A stretch of DNA of 64,000 nt, from positions 109,538,279 to 109,602,278 of the forward strand of contig JAYESD010000008.1 of NCBI GenBank assembly GCA_036927565.1, given 5' to 3'. The notes beneath the pieces were generated by a model. That model did not search any database and had not been told where the DNA came from. It saw only the letters and a program-made list of their open reading frames with translations. This DNA is from Tuctoria greenei. Taxonomy: Eukaryota; Streptophyta; Magnoliopsida; Poales; Poaceae. Of the stretch, positions 55,146-64,000 are shown piece after piece; within the stretch, counting starts at the first letter, position 1, and every line of letters begins with the position of its first letter. The position numbers were made by a program, and so were the translations under genes.

Positions 55146-55640
55146 TCAGAGTTCGCAAAAGCGTTTTTCATCAAGTGGCTTGGTGAATATGTAGGCCAAT
55201 TGCTTTTGGGTATTGACATGGGAAATAGCTATGTCTCCTTTCATGGCATGATATCTCAAAAAGTGATGTCTTATATCTATGTGTTTAGTTCTGGAGTGCT
55301 CAACTGGGTTGTGGGCAATTTTTATGGCGCTCTCATTGTCACAAAGGAGTGGAATATGGTTCATAGTGTAACCATAATCCCTTAGAGTTTGTCGCATCCA
55401 AAGGAGTTGAGCACAACAACTTCCGGCTGCAACATACTCCGCTTTGACTGTGGATAAAGCAATGGAATTTTGTTTCTTGGAGGACCAAGAAACTAAGGAT
55501 CTCCCTAGGAATTGGCATGTGCCGGAAGTGCTTTTTCTATCTACTTGCACCTGGCATAATCTGCATCGGAATAACTGATGAGATTGAATTTTAGCCTTTT
55601 GGGTACCAAAGACCAAGGTTGGGTGTATGAACTAAATATC
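55146..55640 (-). pseudogene. S1 pol: RNase H
   Basis: The block SYSDADYARCK (catalytic Asp) lies in one frame near 55560, then after a shift VDRKSTSGTCQFLGRSLVSW, SIALSTVKAEYVAAGSCCAQ (catalytic Glu), LLCDNESAIKIAHNPVEHSR (catalytic Asp) and HIDIRHHFLR follow to a stop at 55146 after EKRFCEL. These are the usual copia RNase H blocks at full length. Two frame changes near 55550-55615 separate it from RT. Confidence 0.87.
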
Positions 55641-57228
55641 TCAAGATCCTTTTTACGGCTGTCAAGTGACATTCTTTAGGGTTGGCTTGAATTGTTGCAC
55701 ACAAACATACACTCAACATAATGTCTGGCCTAGATGCACATAAATAGAGTAGAGATCCAATCATGGAGCAGTATACCTTTTGGTCGACGTTAGGTCCATC
55801 TTCATTGAGATCCAAGTGGCCATTTGTTGCCATGGGGGTCTTTATGGGCTTTGCCTTGTCCATACCAAACTTCTTAAGTATGTCCTGCGTGTACTTGGTT
55901 TGGCTTATGAACATCCCTTCCTTTTGTTGCCGCACTTGGAATCCCAAAAAGTACTTTAACTCTCCCATCATTGACATTTCAAACCTGTCTGTCATGATTT
56001 TACTAAATTCTTCACAAAAAGATTGGTTAGTTGACCCCAAGATTATATCATCAACATAAATTTGACAAATAAAAAGATCATCATCAAAATTCTTTGTAAA
56101 CAGTGTATAGTCTACTTTGCCAATCTTAAAGCCATTTTCAATTAAGAAATCTCTAAGACACTCATACCAAGCTCTAGGAGCTTGTTTGAGGCCATAGAGA
56201 GCCTTACGCAATTTAAACACGTGGTCGGGGAACTCTTCGTCTTCAAACTCGGGTGGTTGCTCCACGTACACCCCTTCCTTGATTGGTCCGTTGAGGAAGG
56301 CGCTTTTCACATCCATTTGATACAGCTTGAAATCATGGTGAGTAGCATATGCAAGTAATATTCTAATAGATTCAAGCCTAGCTACTGGAGCAAAAGTCTC
56401 GTCGAAATCTAAACCTTCGACTTGTGAGTACCCTTTGGCCACAAGTCGTGCCTTGTTCCTTGTCACCACCCCGTGTTCATCTTGTTTGTTGCGGAAGACC
56501 CACTTGGTGCCGACAATGTTTGCATTGGGTCTTGCCACAAGTTCCCACACTTCGTTCCGCTTGAAGTTGTTCAATTCTTCTTGCATTGCCACCACCCAGT
56601 CCAGATCTTTCAATGCATCTTCAACCCTGCGTGGTTCCAAAAAGGATACAAACGAATAGTGTTCACAAAAGTTAGCTATGCGAGATTTAGTGGTTACTCC
56701 CTTTTGGATGTCACCGATGATTTTGTCGATTGGGTGATCCCTTTGGACGCATTGGTGTACTCTTGGGTGTGGCACTTGAGGAGTTGTATCTTCATGATTA
56801 TCTGCTTCTCCCCCTGAGTCATTGCCTTTGTTGACTTGTTGATTATATTGGTATCTTTGTGGTTGATCTTGTGTTGAAGCTCCCCCTTGATCGTTGATCT
56901 CCTCTTGTGGTTCATCTCCCTCATGTACATGTGGAGGTGGCTCTTGTGGTCGAACCTCACCTAGTGCCATTCTCTTCAATGCTTGACAAGGAGCTTCTTC
57001 TTTACCTAGTTCACATGGACCAACTTGCTCCTTTTGGGAGCCATTAGTCTCATCGAACACTACGTCACGTGCTATTTCAACAAGTCCGGAGGTCTTGTCG
57101 AAAACACTATAGGCGTAAGTGTTCGAATCATAACCAAGCAAGAAACCATCATCGGACTTCGAAGCGAACTTTGAAGTCCTAGGCTTCTTGTTTAAGATAT
57201 ATCATGGAGAGCCGAAAACTCAAAAATA
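55591..57228 (-). pseudogene. S1 pol: reverse transcriptase
   Basis: After three clustered stops (57229-57190) in the frame shared with integrase, the frame stays open for over 500 codons. It has LGYDSNTYAYSVFDKTSG, an Asp/Gln-rich linker, WVVAMQEELNNFKRNEVWEL, GTKWVFRNKQDEHGVVTRNK, LVAKGYSQVEGLDFDETFAP, YQMDVKSAFLNGPIKEGVYV, RKALYGLKQAPRAWYE, catalytic CQIYVDDIILGS and GELKYFLGFQVRQQKEG. All RT active-site residues (D in QMDVKSAF, DD in YVDD) are present. It ends at a stop after LGLWYPKG. Confidence 0.92.
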
Positions 57229-58341
57229 TTAAATATTTGGTTTGTTACTGGTGAGTAGCTCATAGGATATCTTCTTGAGTAGTCGATGAAGATAGAGTCG
57301 ATTTACAGCGTGGCAAGCAGTGTTAATCGCTTTCGCCCAAAATCGATCCGATGTCTTGTACTCATCGAGCATTGTTCTTGCCATCTCTATGAGTGTGCGA
57401 TTCTTCCTTTCGGCAACTCCGTTTTGTTGTGGGTAATATGGCACTGAAAATTCGTGCTTGATGCCCTCTTCATCAAGGTACTCCTCTACTTGTGTGTTCT
57501 TGAACTCCGTGCTGTTGTTGCTTCGAATATTCTTGATTGTCAATGAGAATTCGTTTTGAGCTCGCTTGAAGAACATCTTGAGTGTTCCTTGTGTCTTTGA
57601 CTTATCATGCAAAAAGAAAACACAAGTGAAGCGATAAAAGTTATCAACAACTACTAAACCATATTTGTTACCGCCGATGCTTATGTAAGCAATTGGACCA
57701 AATAAGTCGATGTGAAGTAGTTCAAGTGGTCTTGTTATAGTCATGACGTTCTTTGCGGGATGAGGTGCTCCAACATGCTTTCCGGCTTGGCACGCGCTAC
57801 AAGGTCCGTCTTTCTCAAAAACAACATCCTTCAAACCGCGGATGTGATCGCCCTTGAGGAGTTTTTGAAGATTCCTCATACCAACATGTGCTAGCCGTCT
57901 ATGCCATAGCCAACCCATGTTGGTTTTTGCAATCAAGCATGTGTCAAGTTCGGCTTTATCCTTGTTGAAGTCAACAAGGTAATGCTTTCCCTTTAACATA
58001 CCCTTCAATGCAATGGAATCATCACTCCTCCTAGATACGGTCACACCCTCGTTAGTGAACAAGCAATTATAACCTTTGTCACATAGTTGAGATATGGACA
58101 GCAGGTTATAATCCAAGGATTCAACATGTAAAACATGAGAAAGTGTGTTTTTAGATGAAATAGCAATTTTACCGGTACCGAGCACTCTTCCTTGACTGTT
58201 ATCTCCAAAGTATATGCCCTCATTTTGGTCCTTATTCTCTTCATATTCACCGAACATTCTTCTTTCTCCGGTCATATGGTTGGTGCACCCACTGTCTAGC
58301 ACCCATTTAGATCCACCGGAGGAATAGGCCTGCAAAAACAA
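57229..58341 (-). pseudogene. S1 pol: protease and integrase
   Basis: The protease shows GSKWVLDSGCTNHMTG with the DSG triad. The pre-integrase zinc part is LWHRRLAHVGMRNLQKL to CSACQAGKHVG. The integrase core has D in LLHIDLFGP and E in YPQQNGVAERKNRTLIEMAR, but the middle catalytic block reads NIRSNNSTEFKN instead of RSDNGTEFKN. Asp to Asn and Gly to Ser are both single G-to-A changes. The enzyme would be inactive. The frame ends with TAA at 57229-57231, and two TGA follow within 15 codons before the RT frame continues unchanged. Confidence 0.91.
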
Positions 58342-60751
58342 ATTATGCTTTGGTTTTAGTTACCCAAGCTTGCTTGGGTCCTTGGAGGTTAGTTACAATA
58401 CATTTGGGCACCCACACATGAGAGTTAGTGTTCCCATGGAATGGCCCAACATAATGAGCATAAACCTTGCCAAAGTTATTTCTCATTAACACATAAGAGG
58501 CATCAAAGGTTTTAAACAATAGCTGTTTATGTACCAGACTAGTCTGGGGGCCCGGACTTGTCCGGAGAACCGGACTTGTCCGGACATCGACCGGACTAGT
58601 CCGATGTTCCTGTGCAGGTAGAGTCTTAATCTGTGACTTTCTAGTTTGAGAGGGTCTTTCTTTTACAAAGGTAATACTCTCCTTGTTATTCTTATGACTT
58701 CTAGCATGCTACTTTTCACCATAAGAGTAACCAATGCCATATTTGACGTTTGGAGGTCTTTGGACCAAGTATGCACTACGTGCATAGTTGATCTTCTCCT
58801 TGTCAAATATGCCACATTGGGAAGGATGTTTATCCTTTGTGGAGGTTGACTTCTCCTTCAAACTGGTGTCACCTTTCTTACATGTACAAGCATGAGCTAA
58901 ATCAGTTTTAGTGGGTTGAGAAGGTGAACTTGAAGAGGAGGAAGGTTCACTCAGCTTGAGTGACTCAACTTGCACTTCAAAAATCTTGTTAACCTTGATC
59001 AGGTCAGCAAGTTGGTCCTTGATTGCAACATTTGTGTTGGTTAACTCCAGGCAAGCTTCCTTGCTTGAAGCTAACTCAAGCTCTGGTGAATTGCTTTTCT
59101 CCTTTTCAAGTTCTAGAAGTTTGTCAAGTTCGACATACTCCTCCTTTTGGGAGATGATCATGTCCTCTTGACGATGAATTAACCTCTCCTTCTCAACAAG
59201 TGGATCAAGTAAAAATTTCATTTTTGTTGCAGCTTTTCTATCTAGTCCAATAAGCATATCCTCATTATCACTATTTATTTCATCATCACTAGAGTAGGAA
59301 TGCACGGAAGGGGCTTTGATGGTTACCTTGCGTTTACCTTCCTTTTCCATGAGTCAAGTGCCATTTCCCTTCCTTGTGCTGAGTGTAGGGAAGAGTGTAG
59401 ACTTCTTGGACGTGCTCTCAATAGCTATGCTAGCCATCTCTTCTTCTTCGGATGATGAGGACTCATCATTTGAGTCCCACTCCTTCCCTATGTGAGCTTG
59501 TTCAGCTTGTTTCTTCTTCTTGAAGAATTTCTTGGGTTGAGGCTTGGCTTCTATTGTCTTCTTCTTGTTCTCTTCGTACGGGCAATCAACAATAAAGTGG
59601 CTATACTCACCACAATTATAGCATGCCCGTCTCAGCTTTGCCTTTGTACTGTCCTTGTACTTTCCTTCACTTGATTTTGTACCTTGTCTTTTATTCATTA
59701 TTCTCTTGAACTTTTTCATGAATAATATCATGTCATCTTCATCTAGTTCACTGCTCTTGTCGTCACCGTCTTCCTCTGGTTGTTCTTCTCTAGCTTCTTT
59801 GGATAGGGGCTTGAGGGTGGACTTCAAAGCAACCCCTTTCTTCTTTGCCGAGGTGAGGTCGGCAATTTCCTTGACGTGCTTTGCTTGTTTTTCCATCATC
59901 TCAAAGTTGATGATCTTTCCAAGCAATTCATCCGGAGTCATCCTTTTGTATCTGGGGCTTTCTCTAATCATGGAGCATAGTGTGACATTGCGAGGCAGAA
60001 AATCTCTAAGAATGAGCTTTACCACCTCGTGGTCATTCCACTTCTTGCTCCCATATGATCGAACCTTGTTGACGGGTGTCTTCAATCGGTTGTACATATC
60101 TTGAGGTGACTCATCTTCCTCAATTGCGAATCTTCCTAGTTCGCCTCTGATCATCTCAATCTTTGCTTCACGAACATGTCGGTCACCTTCATGTGCAGTT
60201 TGCAGTGTATCCCATATCTCCTTAGCAATTTCGAGTCTATCAACCTTGGTGAACTCGTCCTGACTGAGTGAGGAGGTGATTACTGATGCGGCTTGAGCGT
60301 TTCTATGAATAGCCTGCTCTTGGCTTGGGGTGAGCTCTTCGTCGTCGTCCGGAATATCTATCCTTGTGCATACAACATGCCATAGACTTGGATTGAGGGA
60401 AATCAAATGCATTTTCATATTCTACCTCCACATTGAGTAATCACTTCCATCGAAGTGTGGGGCTTTTCAAAGTGGGATAGATAAGTAATGACAATTATTG
60501 GAATTTAGACAATCATAGTTAAAAGGATATCGGGAGTAGTCGGTGTGACTACTCCCCTTCTTCTTCTCTTCAACTTTCACTTTCCCTTTGGAAAGTGCCT
60601 TCTTTTTTAGCAGCGCCTTTAGCTACAGCGTCTCCTCATCATCGTCCTTGAAGTCTTGAATGGCTTCGAGGTAGTTCTCCATCTGTTGGGTGTTGTCGTT
60701 GTTAACCTCCTCTTGGTTGTTGGTTTTGTGGATGCCCTTCATCTCCAACAT
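58342..60751 (-). pseudogene. S1 gag
   Basis: It starts at the ATG complement 60749-60751 (MLEMKGIHKTNNQEE). In the same frame come a TAG, a TGA and a TAG before MKMHLISLNPSLWHVVCTRI. Then the copia gag block (TKVDRLEIAKEIWDTLQ, EAKIEMIRGELGRFAIEEDE, LRDFLPRN), the knuckle CYNCGEYSHFIVDC (59630-59590), an acidic stretch and, after an in-frame TGA at 59354-59356, a coiled-coil C-terminal part to 58709. From 58620 to 58345 the frame continues with RTSP repeats encoded by palindromes and HVWVPKCIVTNLQGPKQAWV, then a one-base shift leads to protease. Confidence 0.86.
58540..58610 (-). repeat. Palindromes inside S1 gag-pol coding sequence
   Basis: Three CGGAC(T/A)AGTCCG-type units and one CAGACTAGTCTG are read in frame as RTSP, RTSP, RTSP and QTSL between the gag tail and protease. 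Confidence 0.75.
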
Positions 60752-60789
60752 GATCTCTTCGAGTGGTTAGACTCTTTCTTGAAGAACTT

Positions 60790-60801
60790 GCTCTGATACC
60801 A
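60790..60801 (-). other. S1 primer-binding site (tRNA-iMet)
   Basis: The minus strand reads TGGTATCAGAGC, two bases from the LTR end (CATTCA, 60804). Confidence 0.9.
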
Positions 60802-60803
60802 AT

Positions 60804-62313
60804 TGAATGTGGCCTAGAGGGTGGGTGAATAGGCATTTTTGAAAATTATCGAATCCTGCAACACTTAACAACCAGTTCAATACCAGAGATACCAGACTAG
60901 TCGGTAAAGTGCGGACTAGTCCGGTGTTCACGGACTAAGTTGATCAAATTTGATTGATTAGATTGATTCTACTATGTATGCAGCGGAAGTCTAGAATCAA
61001 ATGAAGGTTTCAATGTTATATATCAGATTATATCAAGATTAAATCTTATGTTTAACAATTCAACGTGAGATAAGCAATGATTAGTGAAACCCTAGGTTAT
61101 ATTGATAAATAAGAACGTTGAACACCAAGAACAAGACACGAGGATTTATCCCGTGGTCGGCTCCCACGGAGGTAACCTACGTCCACGTTGAGGAGTCCAC
61201 AAAAGGACCGTGTCTTCTCCAACCCTACCCTCGTTGGATCGCCACGAAGGCCAATCCTCTTCCACTAATCACAAATGGGTGAATAACCGAATTCAAAGGG
61301 GCCTTCTCACACGTTGAGAGGTCCCTTAGATTACAACACGAAATACCACCAAAACACACTCAAAAGATTACAATTAAAAGCAGGAGTGTGTTAGAGAATC
61401 AAACCAAGATCTCAATGTGGTGATGAACGTGTCTCTCCAATGATCTAGAATGAATCCTCAAAGGATTGATCGTCGTTGCACTTAATTTCATGGAGAGATG
61501 TGGTTTTTGAGACTCTTGGGAGGTGTGACGGCGCTAGGGTTCGAGAGAGGTGAAAATATGGTCGTACAACTCTATTTATATGGGTTTCTAAAAGTGACCG
61601 TTAGGGTTCAGAAAGTTCGGACTAGTCCGTGGAGGTCACCGGACTAGTCCAGTGTGCTGAGTGTAGCAAACTCTAAGTGTCCTGAAATATCGGGCTAGTC
61701 CGGCTAGGAGCGGACTTGTCCGATTTCGCTACTGGAAATCTTCGGACTGGTCCGATAGCCATCGAACTTGTCCGGTTATGTGAAACCATAAGTGTATAGG
61801 ATGACAAGTCCGCACTTGGGAGACTTGTCCGATTCATATCAGAGGGTATTTCGGACTAGTCCGTGTACACATCGGACTTGTCCTATTTGGATCAGAAAGA
61901 ATATCGTACTAGTCCGGATGTGATCGGACTTGTCCGATTTTGTGTGACTTGTGAAGTGCTTTGAGTACTAGTCCGCACTGGGGAGGACTAGTCTGATTCT
62001 AGTCAGAAAGGATATCGGACTAGTCCGGTGCATGTCGGACTAGTCCCGTCCTGTGTAACTTTGTGCAATGTGTGTGTGTGTTTAAATGTGGTTGAGCTCT
62101 TGGGATGTGTTTCCTTAACACACTCCATACACAATAATCTACTACTCTTCTTCCTTGAGCTCATTTCCACTTTGCTCCTCATTCTTCCTTCTTGTTGGTA
62201 CTTTGTTCATTTTTCTGTCATAAGCCTGCACTCATCTCAACAAAGAGGTTAGGATCTCAATTGCTTGTCATAAATCATCCAAAACCCACAAGGGAGTCCT
62301 AGATGCACTTTCA
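60804..62313 (-). repeat. S1 5' LTR (1,510 bp)
   Basis: Minus reading TGAAAGTGCATCTAGGAC to GGCCACATTCA. TATA box at 61572-61581 (minus ATATAAATAG). A palindrome cluster lies at 61610-62050 with single copies near 60890-60925. The right flank GTTTTTGCATTTT continues the A2 leader. Confidence 0.93.
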
Positions 62314-62393
62314 GTTTTTGCATTTTGTGATGTGAAAAAAGGGTACCGTATGACCGGTTTTTGTTTGCTGGCAAACTACGTTGAAGATCTCGA

Positions 62394-63640
62394 ATGACTG
62401 CTGAGAAGAGTTTGACCTCGTGCTGTTCCTCATCAAGTGATCCTGTCGGCAAGGAAGCACGTCATTTCTGCACCATCACACTACAAGCCAATGGTCCAGA
62501 AGACCCTTTGCGAGTTTTCGCTTGTCTCTGCTGACGATGTGCCTACTGCGCCCAATGTCAACATGGGAGACGTAAAATTCGAGATAAAAAATGGCCTAAT
62601 CACTATGGTGCAGGCTAACCCCTTCTGTGGCAAAGCCAACGAGGATGCAAGTGCTCACCTATAACTATTCCTAGAGATTTGTAGAATTTTCTAGATCAAG
62701 GATGGCACACCTGATGCCATACGTCTTCGACTGTTTCCATTCTCCCTCCTTGGGATAGCAAAGAAGTGGTTCTCTTTGCGAACCTAAGTGCTATAAACAT
62801 TTTGGCAAAGTGTTCTACAACATTCCTCGCAAAATTGTTCTGGCTAGACAAGACAAATGCCCTACGTGGACGAATCACAAGCTTCCAGCAAGAGCCCAAG
62901 GAGTCCGTCCCCAGGCTTGGGAAAGGCTCTAGGAGTACATATTTGCCTGTCCCCACCATGGGTGGATTATTGTCTAATCATGCGAAACTTCTACAACGGG
63001 CTGACTATGTCGGCCTGTGACCATGTGGATGCTACTGCTAGAGGAGCCTTCTTCTAGCTTGCAATGCCCGAAGCTAAAGAATTTATTGAGAAGATGGTTT
63101 CCAACATGGGTTGGAGCGATGAGCTTTTCTAGTCCCGACAGGGATGCATGCACACCTTTAAAGAGGTGGACATGATCGCTGCCAGACTGGACCTCCTGAT
63201 GCAGAAGCTAGACTGACAAGCCAATGGAGAGGTATTTGGCACTGCCTAGGCCTTAGACACTCACATGATATGTGAGGTCTGTGGCCACACGGGTCACATG
63301 GGGAGTGACTGCCTAGAGACCCATGAGGATACCTAATACTTAGAAAACAATAGGAATTTCAACAATGGCTACCGTCCAGAAGCTCGAGGGTGGGGCCAAC
63401 CACGCCTTTTCTTTCAAGGGGGCTACAACAACAACAACATTAACGGAAATCAGCCCAACTTGAACGAACTTGCCATTAGCCAACTTAAGATAAATAATGC
63501 CCTATCCAAGAAGTTGTTAGCTAATGACAAGATCCTGGAGAACATCAATGCCAAGGTTGAAGTCTTATCTCCTGCCTTCAACTACCAGTTGAGCTTCATC
63601 AAAATGTTGGAGGCCCAGTTAGCTCAACTGTCAGCCATTG
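62394..63640 (+). pseudogene. A2 gag (Athila-like)
   Basis: It is colinear with A1 gag. A TGA at 62413-62415 replaces the CGA codon of A1. Blocks: VILSARKHVISAPSHYKPM, NVNMGDVKFEIKNGLITMVQ, FCGKANEDASAHL, stop, then FLAKLFWLDKTNALRGRI, DHVDATARGAFF, and the knuckle CEVCGHTGHMGSDC (63275-63320). A tail of the type LNELAISQLKINNALSKKLL, LEAQLAQLSAIVPPLENGKM follows. Several TAG/TGA stops and shifts make it non-functional. Confidence 0.82.
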
Positions 63641-64000
63641 TCCCGCCATTAGAAAATGGCAAGATGTCATACCAACCCGAGCCTCCCATAGAAAATATCA
63701 AAATGATCTCCATATGGCAGGGCAACTGGCTAAAGGACCCTGGATATCCTAATGTATCCTGCTCAATTGAGACATTACAGTTTGACAAGGCAGTTTTTGA
63801 CCTTGGCTCAAGTGTTAGTGTCATGCAAAATGTGGTCTTCGAGAAGCTCAACTTCACTGCACTGCCTCCAACACCGATGCAGCTCCAGCTGGCTGATTCA
63901 TTGGTCCGCTACCTCGCGGATGTTGTCAATGATGCTCGGGTGAGAATGCAGAACATCTTCATACACATGTACTTTGTGGTGCTCGACATGGAGGTTGATA
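63641..64000 (+). pseudogene. A2 protease region, open at window end
   Basis: VSCSIETLQFDKAVFDLGSS, then SVSVMQNVVFEKLNFTALPP, PMQLQLADSLVRYLADVVND and FVVLDMEVD are read on the plus strand. The DLGSS core, in place of DTG/DSG, and the SVSVM that follows resemble the CDLGAS(V/I)NLMP motif of Athila-type proteases. The frame is open at base 64000, so RT should follow outside the window. Confidence 0.75.

Larger units (their letters stand above)
50579..62313 (-). mobile_element. S1: Sirevirus-type Ty1/copia element (11.7 kb)
   Basis: LTR 60804-62313 (5'), iMet primer site, gag, protease, integrase, RT, RNase H in copia order (integrase before RT), an extra sense ORF, polypurine tract, LTR 50579-52077. 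Large size, long gag with a C-terminal coiled region, palindrome-filled LTRs and an extra ORF in the env position fit Sireviruses (Maximus/SIRE). At the left edge the first dozen LTR bases and the target duplication are lost: host-like AGTAGGATA runs straight into GAGGGG. Confidence 0.92.
50493..64000 (+). mobile_element. A2: Athila-like element internal region, interrupted by S1 and open at the window end
   Basis: Primer site 50501-50517, leader to 50578, S1 inserted (50579-62313), leader resumed from 62314 (GTTTTTGCATTTTGTGATG, matching A1 at about 47751 on), gag, then protease up to 64000. RT and the 3' LTR lie beyond. Sequence blocks match A1 throughout the shared part. Confidence 0.83.

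Noticed and set aside
60790..60801. Sequences matching tRNA 3' ends as tRNA genes
   Set aside because: Only 12-19 bases match, and they sit exactly at LTR ends; they are primer-binding sites.
50563..62318. GTTTT at 50566-50570 and 62314-62318 as target duplication of S1
   Set aside because: It would fit by sequence, but alignment with A1 shows the left flank continues as leader to about 50580, so the left GTTTT is ordinary leader sequence and the match is chance.

Overview
The window is plant nuclear DNA, most likely from a monocot and probably a grass. It is built almost entirely from nested LTR retrotransposons. I found no convincing host gene, rRNA gene, tRNA gene or CRISPR array. The lineage mix points to a grass pericentromere or other heterochromatin: Tekay/Del chromovirus, Tat-type Ty3/gypsy with dual RNase H and an antisense Transposase_28-like ORF, Athila-like Ty3/gypsy, and a Sirevirus-type Ty1/copia with palindrome-rich LTRs. 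The species cannot be named from this sequence alone.

Layout. Element names are mine. E1 (1-2109, minus) is the 5' part of a gypsy element: decayed gag, tRNA-Asp-type primer site and LTR. It abuts S0 (2110-2850, minus), a piece of Sirevirus-like LTR. An unexplained stretch follows at 2867-4478. A1 (plus, Athila-like) starts at 4479. Its 5' LTR is split into 4479-5106, 18986-19016 and 46743-47653 by two insertions. The first is T (5107-18980, minus, Tat lineage), arranged LTR-internal-LTR-partial internal-LTR stub. The second is D (19017-46737), two copies of a short non-autonomous element joined tail to tail as an inverted repeat but flanked by one 5-bp duplication. The 5' LTR of D's left copy is itself split by K1 (19879-40852, minus, Tekay chromovirus). 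K1 is split inside its RNase H region by the younger Tekay element K2 (24341-34921, minus). A1 gag (47835-48920) then runs into A2, a second Athila-like element (LTR 48921-50492, internal to the window end). The leader of A2 is interrupted by S1 (50579-62313, minus), a nearly complete Sirevirus carrying an extra ORF after pol.

Target-site duplications read directly: K2 CTCTG/CTCTG, K1 AGAGA/AGAGA, D GACTT/GACTT, T GTATT/ATATT (one mismatch). The nest order is therefore A1 > D > K1 > K2, with T also in A1, and A2 (probably inserted in A1) > S1.

How the parts work. Every coding segment serves retrotransposition (gag coat, protease, reverse transcriptase, RNase H, integrase), and nearly all carry stops or frameshifts. 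The best preserved reading frame is not a polymerase. It is a 1,106-codon antisense gene in T made of two exons that join exactly in frame across a 78-bp GT-AG intron. T and D share U3 start, polypurine tract, primer-site type and an internal repeat, so D is probably a non-autonomous partner of T-like elements. A 12-bp palindrome, CGGACTAGTCCG and close variants, is densely repeated in Sirevirus LTRs, inside S1, and in the LTR centres of the unrelated chromovirus K1.
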